A stretch of DNA of 64,000 nt, taken from contig NZ_LMUX01000017.1 in NCBI RefSeq assembly GCF_009765705.1, positions 124,001 to 188,000 on the forward strand. Direction: 5' to 3'. Below the pieces are notes generated by a model. That model did not search any database. It was not told where the DNA came from and saw nothing but the letters and a program-made list of their open reading frames with translations. Shown here piece by piece: positions 1 through 6,207 of this stretch. The stretch comes from Burkholderia sp. L27(2015) (GTDB taxonomy: Bacteria > Pseudomonadota > Gammaproteobacteria > Burkholderiales > Burkholderiaceae). The translations under genes were made by a program, and so were the position numbers. Numbering within the stretch: the first letter of the stretch is position 1; each line of letters starts with the position of its first letter.

Positions 1-351
1 TCTTCCAGGGTTCGCATATTCGCTCCAATGTAGGTTTCTCTGTTCGGCCCGTGCATGAGCCGGTACGCCAGCAGGTGTCGCTGATCGCCGGGCCCACCCC
101 GGCGTCCAGTTGCTGAGCGGCAAATCGCCGATCTAGCGGGGCGGCCCATGCGACGTGAACCCGCTTGCTCGCATGACTAGCCGCTCTGGAACGGCAATCT
201 CCCATAGCTGAACACTAAACAAGGTCGCCAGCCGCGGGAAATCACCCATCATCTTCATCTCGCGCCCGTCTAGGCCGTAGTCAGTGATCCATCCGTCAGA
301 AAACACGGGTGGGTTGACCGAGTAGTTAGGACTATTAATAATAAAACCGGC
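1..351 (-). pseudogene. Possible remnant of an unidentified gene, in two frames
   Basis: On the minus strand one open frame runs from about 351 to a TAG at 133-135 and encodes FSDGWITDYGLDGREM followed by a plausible globular stretch. A second open frame, overlapping it and continuing to the window edge, contains HLLAYRLMHGPNRETYIG. The two frames look like one gene broken by a frameshift. The first frame has no ATG and is preceded by an in-frame TAA. I do not recognise the family. G+C is near that of the core genome, unlike the AT-rich genes that follow, so the boundary of the AT-rich segment lies at about 330-350. Confidence 0.3.
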
Positions 352-410
352 TATTTACTCAATTCAATTCAACGGTCGTTCCCCTTGTTGGTTAAATTCG
401 AGATGCTGTG

Positions 411-430
411 CTTATGACTTTTGTCATAAG
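411..430. repeat. Perfect inverted repeat upstream of the XRE regulator
   Basis: CTTATGAC-TTTT-GTCATAAG is a perfect 8-bp inverted repeat with a 4-nt spacer, about 170 bp before the first gene of the AT-rich operon. It may be an operator, or a terminator or hairpin of the flanking sequence. A related half-site, CATAAGAC, follows at 443-450. Confidence 0.5.
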
Positions 431-443
431 AGGCGAGCTTAGC

Positions 444-556
444 ATAAGACATTCTGTTGTCAAGGAATCGTCGAAGTGAGGTATCTCGATAATGAAACGG
501 TGGAACAGAGAAAGTCTTATCTCATTATCTCTTGGTCTCATTCTTAAGTGAGATAG
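444..556. promoter_or_regulatory. Dense inverted repeats, putative operator region
   Basis: ATAAGAC at 444-450 is the inverse of GTCTTAT at 514-520. GAGGTATCTC at 478-487 is a partial palindrome. TCGATAATGA near 486 is nearly the inverse of TCATTATCTC near 522. TCTCA and TGAGA copies lie at about 535-553, around a near-palindrome CTCA-TTCTTAAG-TGAG. This clustering just upstream of a lambda-repressor-like gene suggests autoregulation. The binding protein is inferred. Confidence 0.4.
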
Positions 557-566
557 CGAGGCGTGA

Positions 567-594
567 TTGCGAATTCGTGAGGGCCGGATATAAT
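567..594 (+). promoter_or_regulatory. Sigma-70-like promoter giving a leaderless mRNA
   Basis: TTGCGA at 567-572, 16 bp, then a perfect TATAAT at 589-594. The expected transcription start, 6-8 nt downstream, coincides with the ATG at 602. No Shine-Dalgarno sequence lies at the right distance, so the regulator mRNA is probably leaderless, as described for lambda cI made from PRM. Confidence 0.6.
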
Positions 595-601
595 TTAAAA
601 A

Positions 602-1126
602 ATGAACGACATTGACCCATCTATCTCATTAAACGAATTCAAAAGCCGCGTATTCTCGATAATAAAAGATGATGGTATTTCCATAAGCGAGTTGGCGAGA
701 ATAACCGGAATTAAACAGCCGACATTACATAAAGGATTATATGGAGAAAGAGAATTGACATTCAGCAATGCAACATCCATCGGTAAAGCTTTAGGTTTAG
801 AGCTATTTAAAACAAAAAAAACAAATTTCGACATCGTTCCGGTAATAAAAAATTTGACTCAACTGAGTTTGATCAATGAGTCAGATCTATCTATATGGGA
901 CGAATATGCCACTCTCGACATCAATTTAAAAGAATCTTGCATAGTGGTCGACCAAAGTCTACTTGAGAAAAGAATTGCGCCGAAGCAATCGCTGCTGGTC
1001 ATCAACACAAAGGATTTCAGCGAAAAAAACGCAGTCTATTTTTTCGGTAAAAAATTATCATTGATCTTCGAAGGTGGCTCCAGGTTAGGCAGTCTCGTCG
1101 AAATTATTTTTCGGGGCACAAGATGA
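602..1126 (+). CDS. XRE-family regulator with S24-like C-terminal domain
   Basis: A 174-residue probable transcription regulator. Residues about 18-60 form a helix-turn-helix of the XRE/cI type (SISELARITGIKQPTLHKGL). The C-terminal half (about 95-172) contains VVDQSLLEKRIAPKQSLLVI, reminiscent of the strand arrangement of LexA/cI S24-like domains (compare SM.P.i..GD.vlv). I see no clear Ala-Gly cleavage site, so it may be a non-cleaved, ligand- or oligomer-forming version. It is the first gene of the AT-rich operon and overlaps the transporter gene by 4 nt (ATGA). The start at 602 fits a leaderless transcript from TATAAT at 589-594. By analogy with cI-like genes it probably represses or tunes its own operon through the inverted repeats at 411-556. 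Low G+C marks it as recently acquired. The HTH is firm; the S24 assignment is tentative. Confidence 0.75.
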   Translation: MNDIDPSISLNEFKSRVFSIIKDDGISISELARITGIKQPTLHKGLYGERELTFSNATSIGKALGLELFKTKKTNFDIVPVIKNLTQLSLINESDLSIWDEYATLDINLKESCIVVDQSLLEKRIAPKQSLLVINTKDFSEKNAVYFFGKKLSLIFEGGSRLGSLVEIIFRGTR

Positions 1127-1863
1127 GTCATTCGCTAAAAAATAAAATATTCCAAATTTTTGATCCCGTAGCGATGGCATCGTTTTTCATACTACTGGCT
1201 GCGATTGTATCAAATCTCACGTCATACAAAATAGTCGAATTCGTCGGAGTTCAAGCCAGTATCGGAACACTCACGATGCCGATAATTCTGATGCTACTTA
1301 ATCCAGTCGCGGAGGTTTACGGTAGAGAGAAATCGAATCAGATATTGATCGCGATATGTGTGTTGGAAGTATGTTTTTCCGTGATTTTTGTTGCATTAAG
1401 CCACTTGCAAAATGACTGCACACTCCTTCAGGGAGACGCGGATCACCGCAAATGCGAAGCAATCAACCTAGCGCATACAATCGTCAGTCAGAATATTATT
1501 AGAGGTTCGATATCGTTTTCTGTCGGATTTATCGTCGGTGGCTATTTGAACTCAGTGTTTCTTTTATATCTTAAACGTCTATGGTCAATCAAGAAATTTT
1601 ATGTGAGAAACGTGTCCTCATCGATTGTCGGTGAGGTCATATATACCGCTATATGTTTCACATTGGCTTTCTACGGCGTGTTTCCATTTTTGACCATAGT
1701 CAAAATATCCGCCTTCAGTTTGGTTTTCAAATTATTTGCCACCCTCCTCTTGTCTTGGATATCTAAAATTGCAGTCCAGCTGTTTACCGAACATAAAAAT
1801 TGGAGTGAATCCATATCGTCGATCAGAACGGTAAAATTTTCGTCCAGGCATATGCAAATATGA
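1123..1863 (+). CDS. VUT/YhhQ-family membrane transporter
   Basis: A 246-residue integral inner-membrane protein with about six hydrophobic segments. It matches the VUT (DUF165, YhhQ-like) family: the N-terminal pattern SNLTSYKIVEFVG, then LTMPIILMLLNPVAEVYGRE (family form: F.l..ild.l.EvyG), and SSIVGEVIYTAICFTLAFYG near the C-terminus (family form: GE..DT.iF...af.G). Escherichia coli YhhQ takes up queuosine precursors (preQ0, preQ1), and related QueT/QrtT proteins have similar roles. Here there is no queuosine gene nearby; instead the gene is translationally coupled on both sides (4-nt overlaps) to a regulator and a chorismate-utilising enzyme, so its substrate may differ. The residue-130 region carries an unusual hydrophilic loop with two cysteines (NDCTLLQGDADHRKCEA). 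Direction of transport is unknown. G+C is about 38-40%. Confidence 0.75.
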   Translation: MSHSLKNKIFQIFDPVAMASFFILLAAIVSNLTSYKIVEFVGVQASIGTLTMPIILMLLNPVAEVYGREKSNQILIAICVLEVCFSVIFVALSHLQNDCTLLQGDADHRKCEAINLAHTIVSQNIIRGSISFSVGFIVGGYLNSVFLLYLKRLWSIKKFYVRNVSSSIVGEVIYTAICFTLAFYGVFPFLTIVKISAFSLVFKLFATLLLSWISKIAVQLFTEHKNWSESISSIRTVKFSSRHMQI

Positions 1864-3218
1864 AAAAAATCAATTTGGAGCGCACTGTCGATTTAAAGTC
1901 GTTATCGATTCCGATGGCCCCTGTATATGCATTTGAAAGCAACTACTGTTTCACGAGTAAATATTCATGCTGGCAGAGGGTCATCTACAGAGCATCTGTA
2001 ACAATATTGCTATTCTCAGATCGTATAGCGCTGGTCCCGTGCACACGCGAAGGTACTGGAATCATCGACGCGTTGAAAAAAATGATTGATTTGAAAGACG
2101 ACAGAAGAATCGTTTCAGCGCAGAGCCTAATAGTCAGAAAATACATCAGCGTAAGCGATTATGTAGACCAAATTACTTATCTGCTAGAAAATTTCGAAGC
2201 GGACGCCGATTTTGGTCTTTATGGATTTTTTTCTTACGAACTCATAAATATGAAGTTGGGCATGGAAATTCCAGATCTGCCACTCGGAATTTTCTACTTG
2301 CCAGAAGTGATGTCCGTCAATCGAGATCCAGTTTTTCAATATTCCATGCAAGGGCATGGCGGTGCTGATGTGAAAATCTCCGAGCCAATTATTTTAAGTC
2401 ATGAGGGCTCCTTCGACCTGCAAAAATTTTCGAAAGGCGAGTCTGGCGTATACGAGCAGTTATACGATCTTTCTCAAAACAATATTTCGTCTAGAAAAAT
2501 AAAATCACTTAATCCAAGTTTCCCGATATCAAAAGAAATAAAAATCAATTCTTATACGATATACGAAAAACTAAAGTCCCAAAACTTGGCGCCGTATAAT
2601 TTTTATATCTCTTATTACGGATTTGACGTGGTCGGCTCATCGCCAGCGATGTTTATTAGAATCAAATCAAATTTTGTCGAGAGCAGCCCAATTTGTGGCA
2701 CCATCGCCCGCGGAAAAACAGACGAAGAAGATTTTTCAAAAACAAAAAGGTTGCTTGAGTCGGAGAAGGATGATTATGAATTGTCGCAGTGTATCCGCTG
2801 CGACATGGAGGCAAAAAAAATTAGCTGTGATCGGGTTACATTGGTTCGCGGGAAAGAGATCGAGAAATTCACGAATGTGTTTCACACTTCTGCTCATATA
2901 ACGGGCCTGCTTCGGTCCGACAAAACAATCGGCAACGTCATTGAAGATCATCTGTGGCCGTCTACGATCGTCGGCTCGCCCGTAGCTACTGCTGCCAGAT
3001 TGATCGCCGAAAATGAGGTGAGAAATTGGTATGGTGGAGCATTCGGATATATTTTAATGAATAACAAGGTTGACTTCGGAACTATGATACGGTGCGCCGC
3101 TCTTTACAAAGGGGTTGCTACAACGAGAGTCGGGAGCACAATCACAAAATACTCAAAACCTCAATTGGAGAGTGATGAGTTACGCGCGAAGGCATCGTTG
3201 ATATTGGGAGTGTTATGA
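1860..3218 (+). CDS. Chorismate-binding enzyme, PhzE/ADIC-synthase-like
   Basis: A 452-residue member of the anthranilate synthase I / MST superfamily, which converts chorismate in the cytoplasm. The chorismate-binding domain occupies about residues 195-450: NFYISYYGFDVVGSSP, SSPICGTIARG, FHTSAHITG, WPSTIVGSPVATAARLI, WYGGAFGYI, DFGTMIRC and the C-terminal acidic pair in QLESDELRAKA. The PIxGT motif has Cys where PabB has its catalytic Lys, so it is unlikely to be an aminodeoxychorismate synthase. The GSPVATA motif lacks the Lys of TrpE (GAPK) and resembles GSP..NA of PhzE-type 2-amino-2-deoxyisochorismate synthases. DMEAKK also replaces the TrpE DLxRND. There is no fused glutamine amidotransferase domain, unlike PhzE; an amidotransferase would have to act in trans. 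The N-terminal 190 residues are divergent. It overlaps both neighbours by 4 nt. The family is sure; the exact reaction is inference. Confidence 0.75.
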   Translation: MKKINLERTVDLKSLSIPMAPVYAFESNYCFTSKYSCWQRVIYRASVTILLFSDRIALVPCTREGTGIIDALKKMIDLKDDRRIVSAQSLIVRKYISVSDYVDQITYLLENFEADADFGLYGFFSYELINMKLGMEIPDLPLGIFYLPEVMSVNRDPVFQYSMQGHGGADVKISEPIILSHEGSFDLQKFSKGESGVYEQLYDLSQNNISSRKIKSLNPSFPISKEIKINSYTIYEKLKSQNLAPYNFYISYYGFDVVGSSPAMFIRIKSNFVESSPICGTIARGKTDEEDFSKTKRLLESEKDDYELSQCIRCDMEAKKISCDRVTLVRGKEIEKFTNVFHTSAHITGLLRSDKTIGNVIEDHLWPSTIVGSPVATAARLIAENEVRNWYGGAFGYILMNNKVDFGTMIRCAALYKGVATTRVGSTITKYSKPQLESDELRAKASLILGVL

Positions 3219-3685
3219 GAACGCTCACCATAGAGGAAATTTCGCACAAAGCGGTATCTATTAGATTAATAGGAACTAGTCACGTTTTCAGAATAAATTT
3301 TAATAGAGTGGTGAAATTTTCAGATATTCTGGGACTGGAAAAGGAGGAACTATTGCTAGTTGGTGTTGTAGCGGGGAAGGTTGCGCGTGGTAATGCAAAA
3401 TTGCTGTGTCAATACAATTTCGAAGAGATGGAAATCGCTGGGGATTTTCGTATAAAAAATATCAATTTTGATCGGTACGTTACATTTATTAAGAATGATA
3501 AAAGTCTGATCAAGGTGGTTTTCAGAGAAATTTTCAGTAATATGAATATTATTAACATGATATCGGATGAAGTATCTTTTTATGCCGGGTTTTTGTATGG
3601 TGTATTTTCATTGTCTAGCGACGAATTGGTATTAGGCAATCATCCAAAGCCGTATTTGGCGGCAGAATGCGGTGTGAAGGCTTAG
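3215..3685 (+). CDS. Unrecognised 156-residue protein of the AT-rich operon
   Basis: I do not recognise this protein. It is translated from an ATG overlapping the stop of the chorismate enzyme by 4 nt (ATGA), so it belongs to the operon. It has no signal peptide; two mildly hydrophobic segments occur (ELLLVGVVAGKVA and SFYAGFLYGVFSL), the second close to the C-terminus. The sequence alternates basic and hydrophobic residues like an alpha/beta globular domain. It could be an accessory subunit of, or next step after, the chorismate enzyme. Its last 15 or so codons (after about 3632) overlap the antisense reading of a kinase remnant, and G+C rises right after its TAG. The present C-terminus may therefore have been created at the recombination junction. 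G+C in sampled lines is about 37%. Confidence 0.65.
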   Translation: MRTLTIEEISHKAVSIRLIGTSHVFRINFNRVVKFSDILGLEKEELLLVGVVAGKVARGNAKLLCQYNFEEMEIAGDFRIKNINFDRYVTFIKNDKSLIKVVFREIFSNMNIINMISDEVSFYAGFLYGVFSLSSDELVLGNHPKPYLAAECGVKA

Positions 3686-3870
3686 GCCCAACTCGTTAAG
3701 GACGGTCTCTGCGACAGCCAACGCAGCATCCGGTTTCCCTACATCCTCTTCTACATGCCAAGCAGCGGACAATGCTGCCCAGGATGCGATCCACGCGAGA
3801 AGGCGATGACGATCAAGACAGGCCGCTTCTGCGACGATCTCGACTTGCCTCGGCCAGTTCTTGATGCTGT
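3632..3870 (-). pseudogene. C-terminal remnant of an aminoglycoside-phosphotransferase-like kinase
   Basis: Minus-strand translation gives EIVAEAACLDRHRLLAWIAS, then WAALSAAWHVEED and DAALAVAETVL. This matches the C-terminus of the aminoglycoside/hydroxyurea antibiotic resistance kinase family (StrB/APH(6)-like), whose members end with a LDxxRLLxWxxAxAxLSAAWxxEDG pattern followed by an AVAE helix. The catalytic domain is missing: an in-frame TGA lies at the 5' end, next to the acetyltransferase gene. The frame continues to a TAA at 3632-3634 inside the AT-rich gene. It is a degraded fragment, so no activity is expected. Confidence 0.65.
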
Positions 3871-3874
3871 CTCA

Positions 3875-4375
3875 TCAATTTTCCACGAAGATCTTGAGCG
3901 TTAGCGGATCCGTCTCGCGACGAAAGCCCGCTCGCTCATAGAATTGATAGCTCCTGTCACTTGGCCAGACAAGCAGCAACTCCAGTTGTTGGGCTTTGGC
4001 CCAATTTCGAGCTGCGGCGAGCAAACCTGCGCCGATTCCCTTGTTACGAAATTCCGGCAAAGTGTAGACATTGGTGAGATATCCCCATTGGCCCCTGATA
4101 TTTCCGGGACGAGGGATCTTCATTACCTTGACTATCGATAAGGCCGCGATTGCCTGACCTTCACGCTCTGCCAAGAAATGTACGAGGCTGTCGCATGCTT
4201 CGATGCTAGGCAGCGCAGAACAAAATGCCGCGATGAACTCCTTTCGCTCCAAGGAAGTGTTTGTCGGCAGGTCACCCGTGCTGAGCCTCCAACGGAGGTC
4301 TGCAAGTGATTCGATGTCGTCAGGGGCCGCCAAACGAAATTGAACGGCATCCTCGCTACATTTTTTATCAGCCAA
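3875..4375 (-). CDS. GNAT-family N-acetyltransferase
   Basis: About 166 residues; transfers an acetyl group from acetyl-CoA to an unknown substrate. The GNAT core begins at VQFRLAAPDDIESL and includes YLTNVYTLPEFRNKGIGAGL, the acetyl-CoA pyrophosphate-binding motif A (R-N-K-G-I-G-A-G), then LLVWPSDRSYQFYERAGFRR, the typical Y-x-x-x-G-F motif B. I chose the TTG at 4373-4375 because GAGAGG lies 6 nt upstream and the domain starts 10 residues later. A GTG at 4495 would add 40 residues that look non-domain. It stands between a resistance-kinase remnant and tRNA-Gln, so it may belong to the same resistance-type cargo, but the substrate cannot be read. Confidence 0.7.
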   Translation of the reverse strand: MADKKCSEDAVQFRLAAPDDIESLADLRWRLSTGDLPTNTSLERKEFIAAFCSALPSIEACDSLVHFLAEREGQAIAALSIVKVMKIPRPGNIRGQWGYLTNVYTLPEFRNKGIGAGLLAAARNWAKAQQLELLLVWPSDRSYQFYERAGFRRETDPLTLKIFVEN

Positions 4376-4641
4376 ATAGCACCTCTCACGGTCGGATTGA
4401 CCTACACCATAGTCTGGTGTCGGGGCCGTCCAGTCAGGAACGATCAAAAGCCCGACCAATGCACCGATGGCCATCGTCAAAGCCGCGTCGGGCACGGCCC
4501 ATGTTCAGGAAATGCGGTATCGATCAGCGCTTCTATTAGCTTATCGCAACGGGCAAATTGAAGAGCGCGCACCGCTCAGGCAAGGTGGTGGAAAGCACCG
4601 ATAGTTGAGGCGAATATTCGCGACTTTAATGACTTCGGTCA

Positions 4642-4671
4642 TTGCAGCGATAGATGGCAGAGTGTTAGAAT
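4642..4671 (+). promoter_or_regulatory. Promoter of tRNA-Gln
   Basis: TTGCAG at 4642-4647, 18 bp, TAGAAT at 4666-4671. The predicted start is about 10 nt before the mature tRNA 5' end. Confidence 0.45.
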
Positions 4672-4688
4672 TTTTGCTGCCGCATCGA

Positions 4689-4766
4689 TAGGGGAGTCGC
4701 CAAGTTGGTTAAGGCATCGGATTTTGATTCCGACATTCGAAGGTTCGAGTCCTTCTTCCCCTACCA
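4689..4766 (+). tRNA. tRNA-Gln (TTG)
   Basis: Acceptor stem TAGGGGA (4689-4695) pairs with TCCCCTA (4757-4763), followed by encoded CCA (4764-4766). The anticodon stem TCGGA/TCCGA encloses the loop TTTTGAT with anticodon TTG. The T arm contains GGTTCGAGTCC. It marks the edge of the accessory region to its left; tRNA genes are frequent integration sites, but no integrase or attachment repeat is visible here. Confidence 0.95.
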
Positions 4767-4969
4767 GTACCCAGGGTCTTACGGTGCCAGAATTTTGCTT
4801 AAGAAGTAGTCCTACTTTAAGATGCCGTCAGGCACCGCATCGCGAGCGCTTTCGATACCAATCACTCGGCCGCATAGCACCGCCGCCGCAGGTAGCCCCA
4901 GGTCACTGATCTTGCTGGCCGCGCGGCTGGCGCAGCCACTACCGAACACCGCACGACCCCCGCCTACGC

Positions 4970-5785
4970 TCAATAATTGCGACGATCCAGTTTGATTTCC
5001 TGCAGCACAGTAGTAGCAATTTCCTCGATCGATTTGTGAGTCGATGAGAGCCACTTGATACCATCGCGACGCATCATCGCTTCGGCTTCATTGATCTCAT
5101 AGCGGCAGTTCTCCAGCGCCGCATATTTGCTGCCCGGACGCCGCTCGTTGCGAATTTCGGAAAGCCGCAGCGGATCGATCGACAAGCCGAACATTTTGCT
5201 TTTGTGCGGCATCAGCGGCGTCGGCAGACGACCTCGCTCGAAATCTTCCGGAATCAACGGATAATTAGCCGATTTGACGCCGTATTGCATCGCGAGGTAC
5301 AAGCTCGTCGGGGTCTTGCCGCTACGCGAAACGCCCACAAGGATGACATCCGCGTCTTCGAGGTTGCGGTTGCTTTGGCCATCGTCATGCGCCAACGAAA
5401 AATTGATCGCTTCGATCCGGTTCCGATATTCGTCCGTGTCTGCTGCTTGGTGGCCGCGGCCCATCGCATGACTGGATTTGACCTGTAGCTCCTCTTCGAG
5501 CGGAACAATAAAGGTCTGGAACATGTCCATCACCAACGCCTGCGATTTTTTTACAATCTCGTTCGACTCGGAATTGACCAAGGTCGTAAATACGATCGGG
5601 CGTCGTCCATCCAGCACCGCTGCCGAATTGATCTTATCGGCCGCCTCGTACGCCTTCTCGTGCGAATCGATGAACGGCAGGCGTAGCAGCCGGAACTTCA
5701 AGTCGAATTGGGACAGGATCGAGTGCGCGAAGGTTTCGGCGGTAATTCCGGTGCCGTCTGAGACAATGAAAACGGTGGGTGGCAT
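4970..5785 (-). CDS. ppsR: PEP synthase regulatory protein (kinase/pyrophosphorylase)
   Basis: A 271-residue bifunctional DUF299 enzyme that inactivates PEP synthase by ADP-dependent phosphorylation of an active-site threonine and reactivates it by Pi-dependent dephosphorylation. It begins [20 protein letters not shown], the conserved family N-terminus, and carries the P-loop [15 protein letters not shown] in the middle, then ANYPLIPED and the [16 protein letters not shown] segment. The ATG at 5783-5785 is preferred; longer in-frame ATGs add 44 residues with no family match. It is divergent from its target ppsA, the usual arrangement in this group. Confidence 0.95.
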   Translation of the reverse strand: MPPTVFIVSDGTGITAETFAHSILSQFDLKFRLLRLPFIDSHEKAYEAADKINSAAVLDGRRPIVFTTLVNSESNEIVKKSQALVMDMFQTFIVPLEEELQVKSSHAMGRGHQAADTDEYRNRIEAINFSLAHDDGQSNRNLEDADVILVGVSRSGKTPTSLYLAMQYGVKSANYPLIPEDFERGRLPTPLMPHKSKMFGLSIDPLRLSEIRNERRPGSKYAALENCRYEINEAEAMMRRDGIKWLSSTHKSIEEIATTVLQEIKLDRRNY

Positions 5786-5881
5786 GGCGATGATGGCGTT
5801 GGAGCTGCGTGGTTGCGTGTAAAACGCATAAATGCCGACGGTAATTTCATGCAGCGGACACATCCGCATACCTGGCACGGT

Positions 5882-5910
5882 AGAATAGCGGCAACTTGTT
5901 GGATAAGCAA
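5882..5910 (-). promoter_or_regulatory. Putative ppsR promoter
   Basis: On the minus strand, TTGCTT (5905-5910), 17 bp, TATTCT (5882-5887), about 97 bp before the ppsR start. Confidence 0.4.
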
Positions 5911-6207
5911 TCGTCACCCGCGGCGGGCTCAGGCCCGTCTGGCGGGCTGAAGCATGGCCCAGGCGGTTTGCGGCGCGGTGCTCACTGCCACGCTGCGGCC
6001 CCGTCGTTGCGTAGCCAACCCTGTGCAGGAAGCCGGGGCGGGCGCAGATCAGGCGATTTCTTATCCAACGGGTTGAAGCGCGACACCTGGCTATACAGCC
6101 TGCGCGTCGTCAATGGCCGCCGTCACGGACGGCCTCCTTGACGATTGCTGCGGCGTACGAACGGTCGTTGGCGCTCCCTCGAATTTCTTCTCACTTTAGG
6201 ACTTTCC
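5911..6207. other. ppsR-ppsA intergenic region
   Basis: The gap between the divergent ppsR and ppsA starts is 422 bp (5786-6207). Besides the putative ppsR promoter, I see no conserved gene. Short open frames here lack family motifs. ppsA control elements should lie in this stretch, but no clear -10/-35 pair stands out. Confidence 0.4.

Noticed and set aside
2623-2901. Frame inside the chorismate enzyme gene
   Set aside because: Lies within clear MST-family coding sequence in another frame.
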